Shown here piece by piece: positions 44,644-52,321 of a stretch of 64,000 nt of DNA. Under the pieces are notes generated by a model, which did not search any database, had not been told where the DNA came from, and saw only the letters and a list, made by a program, of their open reading frames with translations. Made by a program: the position numbers and the translations under genes. Every line of letters begins with the position of its first letter. Within the stretch, counting starts at the first letter, position 1. The stretch is from Chitinophagaceae bacterium DXS (lineage in GTDB: Bacteria > Bacteroidota > Bacteroidia > Chitinophagales > Chitinophagaceae). Where the stretch lies: positions 5,172,109-5,236,108 of the forward strand of contig CP128386.1 in NCBI GenBank assembly GCA_030345135.1, written 5' to 3'.

Positions 44644-47205
44644 TTACAAAGCAATAGTTATAGTGGTATAATAAAACCCACCAATAGACGGCCCTCCTAT
44701 AAAGGAATAATAATAGTGATTAAACAGATTGGTTGCACCAAGTTTCACACTAAAATTATCCTTCAGGTTGTGGTATTGCACTTGCGCATCTACAGTGCCA
44801 TATGCGCTCACTGTTCCGGTGGCGAGGGATGATTGCCATAAGTAGCTGCTTTGCCACCTATAGTTTACCTGGAAGCCAAAATGTTTTGTGATGGCGGCGT
44901 TTCCAAAATTCACGTTGTACATCCAGGCTGGTGTATTAAATCCATCTTCCAGGCCATCGTTCTGCGATTTCCGCGCAAGTTTAGACATAGTAACGTTACC
45001 GCCTGCGCGATATTTTTTTGGAAGCTTCCACGTAATGCCAAGTGTGCTGCCGTAATTGTGGCTGACTGTTTTGGAATTGGTCCACAAACGGTAACGGTCC
45101 TGGGATTGACGATTGTTCAATGAATAAAGAAGACTATCCGGAGAACTGTTCCGCGGAATATTTGCTTCTACCTGGGCCATTAAGTTTTTGTAAACGTTGT
45201 AATAAAAATCTACATCAATAGCGAGCCTGTCATCCAGTAGCGATGTACGATAGCCGCCTTCAATGCCTTTTATTTCTTCCGGCTGCAGATAGGTATATGT
45301 ATTCTTTTTTAGCAGGCCCTGGTTCTTTTCCATGGCCTGCGCAGTGGTAAGACCGTTATTGTTTACGTCTTTGGTATTCGCCGCCTGAAATGCATCTATG
45401 GAAGCTCTCAGATAACTGTTTTCAAAAATGCCATGAGACATAACCGGCAATCCACCCACACGTTTTACACCTCCGCTATTGATATTGGAAAAAGCTTCAA
45501 ACAAACTGGGAAAACGATATCCCTGCTGAAAGGCCAGGCGAAAATTGTGCTGTGGTACGGGTGAGTAAACGAAAGCGATGCGTGGATTCAATTTGGCTGA
45601 ATAATATTGATTCTTATCAATCCTGAGAACGGCGTTAATTTTCAGCTTATCATTCAGCAGTAATTTGGTCGCTTCAATAAACCCGCCGAATTTCCAATAG
45701 ATCAGATCTTTGCCATCCTTTACCGGATTAATAAAATAATTACCGTCAGGCACAACCACATAACGCCTGTAATCCAGGCCGTACAAGATCGTGAGCTTCC
45801 AGTCTTTTTTAACACCGGTGAGGATATCATCGGTGAGGCTATGTTGCATTTCAGCGTGATACATGTTTGCCTTTACGCGAAGTGCGGCACCTATATCCCA
45901 GTTATTGATATCGCGCAGTTTTGCAATGAGTGCACTTGTTGCCTGTGAATTTGCTACGGGCCGGCCACTGTCAGCAATGGCACGCACGGAATGCATGGCG
46001 CCGGCTACAGTCTGACCGCCGTTCACAGCATTATTAAACTGTTTGGTAAAATCAGAAAACCAGTTATTGTCTGATTTAAATGAACGGTCTATGTTTTCCG
46101 CCATCGAACGGATGTTGTATGAATTGCCCGTGTTTTCTGTATTCACATACGCTCTGACTTGCAGACTTCGTGTTTTAACCAACAGGCTGTGTTGGGTTGT
46201 GAGATAATCATCCAGGCGAAACCGATTGGTCCGTTGATAAATTGTATTGGTATTTGCAGCCCTGAAGGTGTAAGACAGGGTGAGGTTTTTGTTGAATTTG
46301 TATGCCAATGTTACATCGCCGCGAAAGTTCTGCAGGTTATAACTGGCCATGTCTTTCTCTGCGTAACCGGTGCGGCTTACCACGTACTGTTTGCCTCCGA
46401 GCATTAACGTTCTGCGATTGCCGGATTCATCAGCATAAATGTTCACCCGGTCTGCACCAGGATTATCTGCGCCCGTTAATCCGGTGGATATGTTGGCATT
46501 CGGGTTCAGGTCCGTCCGGTTGTCTGCGTACCAGTCTGTACCATTGGTGTAGGTAAAATTGATCTTAAAGGCAAACTTATCGTGAAATGCCTTAACCCAC
46601 CGTAGAGATGATTCTGTATAAATCGTAGCGGCATGCTCCCGGTCTCCAACGTGATTAACACCCGTTTTCTGGGAAAAACTCAAGCCCTGGCTTTGAAAAG
46701 GATCTTTTGTAATAAAGTTGGCGGTGCCATTGATCGCATTCATCCCATACAGTGCAGAGGCAGAGCCTGGCACAAGTTCAACGCTGGTAATGTCCAGATC
46801 ACCCGGCCCCAGTGCATTTGCCATTGGTGCACCGATATGAGGCGCCTGAATATCATTTCCATCGACCATCTGCACGAAGCGGACGTTGGTAGTATTGGTG
46901 AAGCCCCGGGTATTGATCACTTTAAAACCAAGACTCGGCGTGATCATCTGCACACTCTTCAGATTTTCAATAGCGTCGAAAAAAGAAAGCTGAGCCGTAT
47001 TGCGGATATCGGCCCCGGTTAGTTTTTCAATACTTACCGGTGCCTGTAAAATTTTCTCATTATAGCGCGTAGCCGAAACTACAATGCCTTCCAGTTCCTG
47101 CACTTTGGTACTGTCTGCGGGCTTTTTCTGCTGTGCTGCTACGGGCGAGCAGAACACCAGGGCAGCCCAGACTGATATAGCTGTAAGTAATGGTTTTACG
47201 ATCAA
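44644..47205 (-). CDS. TonB-dependent outer-membrane receptor, TTG start
   Basis: Outer-membrane receptor of 853 residues. A signal peptide (PLLTAISVWAALVFCSPVAA) precedes the TonB-box-like VQELEGIVVSATRYNEKI and the plug domain (INTRGFTNTTNVRFVQMVDG, ASALYGMNAINGTANFITKD), then the beta-barrel with repeated aromatic strands, ending IGGFYYTTITIAL. There is no SusC-type CarboxypepD_reg domain, and no SusD gene is near, so it is more like an iron or cofactor receptor than a glycan transporter; the ligand is not known. The start is TTG at 47205: an in-frame TAA lies six bases upstream, so no earlier start is possible. The AraC pair lies divergent, 1.3 kb away. Confidence 0.9.
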   Translation of the reverse strand: MIVKPLLTAISVWAALVFCSPVAAQQKKPADSTKVQELEGIVVSATRYNEKILQAPVSIEKLTGADIRNTAQLSFFDAIENLKSVQMITPSLGFKVINTRGFTNTTNVRFVQMVDGNDIQAPHIGAPMANALGPGDLDITSVELVPGSASALYGMNAINGTANFITKDPFQSQGLSFSQKTGVNHVGDREHAATIYTESSLRWVKAFHDKFAFKINFTYTNGTDWYADNRTDLNPNANISTGLTGADNPGADRVNIYADESGNRRTLMLGGKQYVVSRTGYAEKDMASYNLQNFRGDVTLAYKFNKNLTLSYTFRAANTNTIYQRTNRFRLDDYLTTQHSLLVKTRSLQVRAYVNTENTGNSYNIRSMAENIDRSFKSDNNWFSDFTKQFNNAVNGGQTVAGAMHSVRAIADSGRPVANSQATSALIAKLRDINNWDIGAALRVKANMYHAEMQHSLTDDILTGVKKDWKLTILYGLDYRRYVVVPDGNYFINPVKDGKDLIYWKFGGFIEATKLLLNDKLKINAVLRIDKNQYYSAKLNPRIAFVYSPVPQHNFRLAFQQGYRFPSLFEAFSNINSGGVKRVGGLPVMSHGIFENSYLRASIDAFQAANTKDVNNNGLTTAQAMEKNQGLLKKNTYTYLQPEEIKGIEGGYRTSLLDDRLAIDVDFYYNVYKNLMAQVEANIPRNSSPDSLLYSLNNRQSQDRYRLWTNSKTVSHNYGSTLGITWKLPKKYRAGGNVTMSKLARKSQNDGLEDGFNTPAWMYNVNFGNAAITKHFGFQVNYRWQSSYLWQSSLATGTVSAYGTVDAQVQYHNLKDNFSVKLGATNLFNHYYYSFIGGPSIGGFYYTTITIAL

Positions 47206-47485
47206 GTGTTTTTATTTATAACAACCTGCTGGTGAACAACGGGCCGCTCATTTTGGTTGATTCAATGTTTTGGAGGATGGAACCGACTCAACGAGCCTTC
47301 ACATTAAACAGCACAAAGTCCGACTGCCCGACCTGTTGTTGTAATAAAGATACGAGGTGATTGTGCTTGTTGAGGTTTTTATCCAGGATATGTTACAAAA
47401 TCCTGGATCTGATGTGATGCACAGGCATCCGGCACCTTATTTTTCACATATCAAATTATAAATTATACAAGGTCCGCCTACATTA

Positions 47486-47519
47486 AAGTAAAAAAAAGCC
47501 TCACTAAGACTAGCGAGGC
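47486..47519. other. Hairpin module A with poly-A lead
   Basis: An AAAAAAAA tract, then GCCTC...CGAGGC stem, then CATTTCAACCCTAAACCC. Read on the minus strand it is terminator-like (stem plus TTTTTTTT). Read on the plus strand it resembles a 5' leader. See module B at 47829. Confidence 0.5.
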
Positions 47520-47828
47520 ATTTCAACCCTAAACCCTTAAAAAACTAGCAGCAAAAATATGGATATCCTGATAAAAAAAACAGTAAAAAAGTTCGAAAGC
47601 AACTCCAAAATCAACTTCAAATTTCCGACAGAATTCAACCTGACCTTTGTACGTTCTTCATAAACAATCAGCCCCCTTTCAATCGAGGGTAACCTATTAA
47701 TGATGTTTATAAAAGAGGCGGCCGATCCGGGAAGTTTAAGGAAAACTTCAATATTATTTTATTACCAAAGAGCTTTCACTAAACACTGCATAAATCATTA
47801 TCTTATCACGACCTGCCGTATTGAGCCA

Positions 47829-47862
47829 TCCAAAAAAAACCTCATCCAGGAATGAACGAGGC
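47829..47862. other. Hairpin module B with poly-A lead
   Basis: The same layout as module A: AAAAAAAA, CCTC...GAGG stem, then CGAGGCACTTACTAC, with an ATG 20 bases on (47881) that opens a 14-codon frame (MNLTFYKISAKRPV) and then stops. Together with module A it may be a remnant of duplicated leader sequences. Confidence 0.45.
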
Positions 47863-48498
47863 ACTTACTACAAAACATCTATGAATCTAACTTTTTATAA
47901 AATATCAGCGAAGAGACCCGTATAAAAACGCCCACTATTGTAAACTGTGCTCATTCACCTTCCGCGTTCGTCATTCGTACAGACGCCAACTGCCCGTGAT
48001 ATTTTTTTTCGCGGCAAGGGAACCAGTGGTGACGATTTCATCAGTCAATGCATGGGTTAATTTTCTTCAGCAAAGTTCCAATCAGGAACGGGCTTAAACG
48101 AGTTGGCAATGCCGGAAAAATATCCGGATATAAAGCATTTTCCAGGCGCTATCCGCAAATTATTTACCATACAAAACATGGCCGATTGCAAAACCCTTTC
48201 AGCGTCAAGTGCTTATAGTTTTCGCCGATTACATTGTCCGTTTCTGGCGTCGTGCAAAATCACCTGCGATCAGTTAATTGATGATAACGCCTTGTACCAA
48301 CTAACGCGTTTATTGAAAGTTATGCGTGCCAAAACTTGACAGGAACATAACTTCTCAGTAATTTATCAGATAGAAAAATTATTGGCCGGAACCGGAATTG
48401 ACAAATTGATTGGAGTACAATAAAAGCAAAGGATACAATACCCGTTTTAATCTGCTACTCCTGTATAACCGACATCAACCGCCAAAATACAGGGATAC

Positions 48499-49506
48499 AT
48501 GCTTATCAACTATTCACTAACACCCAGCCTTATTTTTTTGGAAACAATTGCTTCTGGTTTGAGTGAAGCTTGTGGAAAAAAAGTTGCTATAACAAACAAC
48601 AGTCTCATCTTTCCGGACTCACTGGGTGAAGGACGTTTTGAATTTATTGTTCTGGAACCCGGGCTAAGTATTTGCCTGGTTGACTGCCTGTTCCGCGAGC
48701 CGGTTATATTTCACCGGAATCCTTTGACGATAAATGATTTCCGGGTGGTGCACTTTAACCTATCCAATAACTACATCACATTCAACGGAAACAAATCCGC
48801 CCAAAAAACCAAACAGGATCAGTGGAAAGACTCGATTAAATACAGCTCATCCCGGGAGCCTGCCGAAATCAATTATTCAAATATGGCACGCGTACAAATG
48901 GTATCAATTATTTTTTCCAATGAATGGGCCATGAAGCGGTATGATCTAACAGAAAGCCGGGCCGGAGTGTTGTACTCAGCATTCTATTCAGCAAATCTAC
49001 CTGATAACTTCTCTTTAAACATGGATCTGGAGCTATTGCATATAGTACGCAACATGCTGTTTGGGAAAAAACCGAAGTATACTGCAAAATTGTATTATGA
49101 AGGATATGCAATCAAAATACTCGCAATGGTGTTGAACAAACACTTATCGAAAGATGAAAAAATCGAGAGAATCAATTTCGATCACGTTAACAGGATCATG
49201 GCTATTAAAGAGCGCATAGAAAACCGTCTGGATAATCAAATTCCATCACTTGAACAAGCTGCGAGAGAAAGTTTCATGAATCAGTCAACATTTGCTTCTT
49301 TATTTAAACATGTTTACAAGAAAAATTATTTTGATTTTTTTACTTCGGCCAAAATGCAGCATGCCGCAGCATTGTTAATAACCGGCAGGCCTGTATCAGA
49401 AGTAGGAAAAGCCGTGGGTTATATTAACCTTGGCCACTTTTCAAAAGCATTCAGGCTCTATTTTAATGTTAATCCCAAGGCATATCAATTGCGCGGCGAA
49501 CAATGA
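48499..49506 (+). CDS. AraC-family transcriptional regulator (paralogue 1)
   Basis: A 335-residue regulator. The first 220 residues form an unassigned sensing domain (KKVAITNNSLIFPDSLGEGR, VDCLFREPVIFHRNPLTIND). The C-terminal AraC HTH pair is at about 235-335: QIPSLEQAARESFMNQSTFA, SLFKHVYKKNYFDFFTSAKM and VSEVGKAVGYINLGHFSKAF with RLYFNVNPKAYQLRG. The next gene, 45 bases on, is a paralogue with the same order of motifs. They are divergent from the TonB receptor and may regulate it (inference). Confidence 0.9.
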   Translation: MLINYSLTPSLIFLETIASGLSEACGKKVAITNNSLIFPDSLGEGRFEFIVLEPGLSICLVDCLFREPVIFHRNPLTINDFRVVHFNLSNNYITFNGNKSAQKTKQDQWKDSIKYSSSREPAEINYSNMARVQMVSIIFSNEWAMKRYDLTESRAGVLYSAFYSANLPDNFSLNMDLELLHIVRNMLFGKKPKYTAKLYYEGYAIKILAMVLNKHLSKDEKIERINFDHVNRIMAIKERIENRLDNQIPSLEQAARESFMNQSTFASLFKHVYKKNYFDFFTSAKMQHAAALLITGRPVSEVGKAVGYINLGHFSKAFRLYFNVNPKAYQLRGEQ

Positions 49507-49551
49507 AAGCGCACACCCCGAGGTCATCATCTGTAAAACAAAACCGGTAAA

Positions 49552-50550
49552 ATGGAAATAAAGCATTATTACAGTTTGCATAATAAATGGCTGGAAGATC
49601 TGGCTGACGAGATCAGCAAAGTATCGGGTGAGGAAGTTGTATTGAAAAACAATACACTGATATTGCCCGACTCATTGGGCAAAGGCATTTACAGGCTTTA
49701 TGAATTCAGCAATAATATGTCCGTCATAGTAATGGAATGCATCTTTATCAAACCGGTAAAAATTCACCGGATACCCGTTCCCGGAAATGTGAGCTACAAA
49801 ATAATCTTCAATGTAAGCGATGCGCCGATCATAGTTTCAAACGAGTCGGATATTCATGTGGACATAAGCGGGAACCGGGCTGACAGTATTTTTTTTGAAT
49901 CGCATTCTACTGAAACCTATATGCACATTGCCGCTAACCGGTCTATTCGACTTGTATCCCTTATATTTAATAAGTCCTGGACGCATCAGTATCTGGCGAA
50001 GGAAATGTCTGTTACAAATACCGGCAAACTGGGGCAGTTGGTAAATAATGCATTGATGCAATTCACAGCAAGCCTCGACCTTGATATGTACCATGTGGTG
50101 GAGGATATGCTTGCACATAACCCGGTTACCAATGCTTTCCCAAACTACCTGGAAGGATGCGCATACCAATTGCTGGCCTTGTTTTTTCAGGAGCTGATCG
50201 TAAATGATCTAAGAAAAGAGCTTAGCTATGCCGATGAACGAAGCAGAATTCAAGCGCTTATCCAGGAGATTGAGGAGCATATTGACGAGCCGGTACCCAA
50301 CCTGCATTATGCAGCAAGAAAATGCATTATGGGAAAGACAAGATTTTGCAGCATTTTTAAAAACCTGACACAACAGAGCTACGGTGAATATTTTCAATCA
50401 CTGAAGCTGCTGAAAGCTAAAAACTATTTAATCGAAGGTCTGTCAGTTAAAGAAGTCGCAAAAAAGATAGGCTACTCCAACACCAGTTTTTTTATCAGGA
50501 TCTTCACGAAGTACTTTGGCGATTCACCGGCTGCTTATCTCACGAATTAA
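49552..50550 (+). CDS. AraC-family transcriptional regulator (paralogue 2)
   Basis: A 332-residue regulator similar to the preceding one along its length: GEEVVLKNNTLILPDSLGKG matches GKKVAITNNSLIFPDSLGEG upstream, and IFIKPVKIHRIPV parallels LFREPVIFHRNPL. The C-terminal HTH pair is PVPNLHYAARKCIMGKTRFC, SIFKNLTQQSYGEYFQSLKL and VKEVAKKIGYSNTSFFIRIF with TKYFGDSPAAYL. The tandem arrangement points to a local duplication with divergence. A terminator follows. The two may form a heterodimer or respond to different ligands; the sequence cannot tell. Confidence 0.9.
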   Translation: MEIKHYYSLHNKWLEDLADEISKVSGEEVVLKNNTLILPDSLGKGIYRLYEFSNNMSVIVMECIFIKPVKIHRIPVPGNVSYKIIFNVSDAPIIVSNESDIHVDISGNRADSIFFESHSTETYMHIAANRSIRLVSLIFNKSWTHQYLAKEMSVTNTGKLGQLVNNALMQFTASLDLDMYHVVEDMLAHNPVTNAFPNYLEGCAYQLLALFFQELIVNDLRKELSYADERSRIQALIQEIEEHIDEPVPNLHYAARKCIMGKTRFCSIFKNLTQQSYGEYFQSLKLLKAKNYLIEGLSVKEVAKKIGYSNTSFFIRIFTKYFGDSPAAYLTN

Positions 50551-50680
50551 GTTTGCTGCCATCCCAAACGCTATCATATTTTTGTTCTCACCACAACATC
50601 TGCCCATCTGTTAAAGATCTGAGCGTTTGACGTAAGCAACTTGCAAAGTAATTATACCCGTCGTCCCACACAAATTCTAC

Positions 50681-50713
50681 AGCCCATAAAACTATCCTTA
50701 AATGGGCTTTTTC
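50681..50713 (+). terminator. Terminator of the AraC pair
   Basis: AGCCCAT pairs with ATGGGCT around a 14-base AT-rich loop, followed by TTTTTC. It lies 131 bases past the second AraC stop. Confidence 0.7.
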
Positions 50714-50956
50714 AACAACTTAACACAAACATCAAATGCTCTTTTGCGTAATTGATACTTTGTCACAAGTTCTATAACTACCGCATTAAATGCAGTAACA
50801 CGAAGAAAATCAAAATTATATAAGGAGATCAGCCCAATGCCGCTATCGGACGTTCGAGAGCATAGTTTATTACTATAAGACCTAAACCACCAGGAGATCT
50901 ATAAAAAACGATGGTATTGGAACATTTATTTGTTTCATCGTAAAAAAGATAGCGAT

Positions 50957-51079
50957 ATGCCGGTTATAATTTTGACCGTAAATAAAGCTAATCTTATGAC
51001 CCCGGAATTTCAGCTATATCAAAAAGCGCTTGAGTACATGTGTAAGCGCCTTGACAAAAACAAGTATGCAATACATTAA
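50957..51079 (+). CDS. Possible 40-residue small protein
   Basis: The frame from ATG 50957 encodes 40 residues (MPVIILTVNKANLMTPEFQL, then YQKALEYMCKRLDKNKYAIH). The C-terminal two thirds have amphipathic-helix spacing and look protein-like. It is short and has no recognised family. It lies in the 50551-51131 gap, 52 bases before the DUF4407 gene and on the same strand, so it could be the first gene of that unit. Confidence 0.3.
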   Translation: MPVIILTVNKANLMTPEFQLYQKALEYMCKRLDKNKYAIH

Positions 51080-51131
51080 CTGAAACAGTGTGATTTAAAA
51101 GACATTTCGGTTTTAACCAATACAAAATTCT

Positions 51132-52088
51132 ATGCTACGATTTTATTGCTTTTTGACCGGAGATAATTATTTGATGATTGCAAAGGATACACCAAAAAGC
51201 CAGCAGAAAGTCAAGATACTGGGCAATGCCCTTCTTGTTCCGGTTATCATCTGGACGGTGAGCAGTTTTTTGCTTGCAAGACAAGTGCTCGCAACCTCAA
51301 TTTCTGCGGCTATAATTACAAGTATTTGCTGCACAATTCTAATCTCTTTGATAGAACGGATCATTCTTATGTCGAAAAATAATTCAAAAACAGCACTATT
51401 GAGTTTTTTCCTGGGCGGTTGTATTGCCCTGATGGGTTCCTTGGTTATTGAGCAGATAGTTTTTGCAGAAGATATAGATTATATGCTTCAAAAAAACAGG
51501 GAAAAATATGCAAAACAGGTGGCTGCTGAACGAGGGCAAATATTTGATTCAGTTCAGCAAATGCAATTAAAACTTGAATATCTTTTGGCAATGAAAGCCG
51601 CGGTAAAGGAAGCAGAGCAACTCGCAATCAATGAAATGGATGATAAAGGCAGTGGCATAAAAGGTACAGGAGGTGTTACCGGCGGAAAAACAGCGATTGC
51701 CCGTTCAAGAACATCAATTTTGATGAAGGATAAATCTACATACGATTCCTTAATGCAGCAAAAAGCACTTTTAATGCAAACTGCAAAAGACCGGGCCCTG
51801 ATCGAATTCAAAGATGGGCTTATTGTACGTGTTAATGTATTTTTTAAGATTGTGCTCAGCGACTGGATTATGGCCGCCGTCCTTATCATTTTTTCATTGT
51901 TAATGTTCAGCCTGAACTTCCTGGTGATAATTGTTCAAAAGCTTGTGCCTGAATCGAATTACGAAAAACGGGTAAGGATAATTGATGAAATTGGCGATCG
52001 GAGAATGAACGTAGTCTACTCGCTGATCAGCAACCGGGGAATGAAGGATTTTGTGTACAGAACGTGGTCAGGACAAAAAAATCAGTAG
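51132..52088 (+). CDS. DUF4407 membrane protein
   Basis: A 318-residue membrane protein of the DUF4407 family. Hydrophobic segments lie at about 32-52 (LLVPVIIWTVSSFLLARQVL), 55-75 and 84-110 (ALLSFFLGGCIALMGSLVIE), followed by a long soluble coiled-coil region rich in Lys/Glu/Ala/Gln (IDYMLQKNREKYAKQVAAER ... LKLEYLLAMKAAVKEAEQLA) with a glycine-rich GSGIKGTGGVTGGKTA insert, and a final membrane helix (WIMAAVLIIFSLLMFSLNFL). No enzymatic motif is seen. The family's function is unknown. Confidence 0.85.
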   Translation: MLRFYCFLTGDNYLMIAKDTPKSQQKVKILGNALLVPVIIWTVSSFLLARQVLATSISAAIITSICCTILISLIERIILMSKNNSKTALLSFFLGGCIALMGSLVIEQIVFAEDIDYMLQKNREKYAKQVAAERGQIFDSVQQMQLKLEYLLAMKAAVKEAEQLAINEMDDKGSGIKGTGGVTGGKTAIARSRTSILMKDKSTYDSLMQQKALLMQTAKDRALIEFKDGLIVRVNVFFKIVLSDWIMAAVLIIFSLLMFSLNFLVIIVQKLVPESNYEKRVRIIDEIGDRRMNVVYSLISNRGMKDFVYRTWSGQKNQ

Positions 52089-52219
52089 CCTGGCTAAGCT
52101 CTGTGTATCTCTGCCCCTTCTCCGGCTGTTTCTCTGTGCAACCAAAAAAAGTTACACTAAGGTACACAAAAGCAGGCACAGAGTTTCACAGAGCGCATGC
52201 TTATATCCAAATCTTACCA

Positions 52220-52258
52220 TCGGCACACCAGGAAAGGTCTTCCGAATATTAATCTGAT
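52220..52258. repeat. Dispersed 39-bp repeat, copy 2
   Basis: TCGGCACACCAGGAAAGG then GTCTTCCGAATATTAATC; identical to the copy at 40295-40333 in 31 of 39 positions. It lies in the 232-base gap downstream of DUF4407; the rest of the gap has nothing recognisable. Confidence 0.65.
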
Positions 52259-52321
52259 AGATAACTTTTGGGCGTTTGGTATTGATAACTTCTAACTAAA
52301 GGGCATTGACTTACCAATTCA

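Larger units (their letters stand above)
47206..48498. other. 1.3-kb gene-free region between TonB receptor and AraC genes
   Basis: No convincing gene. ATCCAGGAT/ATCCTGGAT (9-base arms, about 47380-47407) and two A-tract hairpins (47486-47519 and 47829-47856) stand out. A 78-codon frame at 48103-48339 has no recognisable features. The gap contains the promoters of both divergent genes and may hold operators. Confidence 0.5.

Noticed and set aside
48103..48339. 78-codon plus-strand frame before the AraC genes
   Set aside because: No recognisable domain or start context, and the composition gives no clear coding signal; it could still be real.
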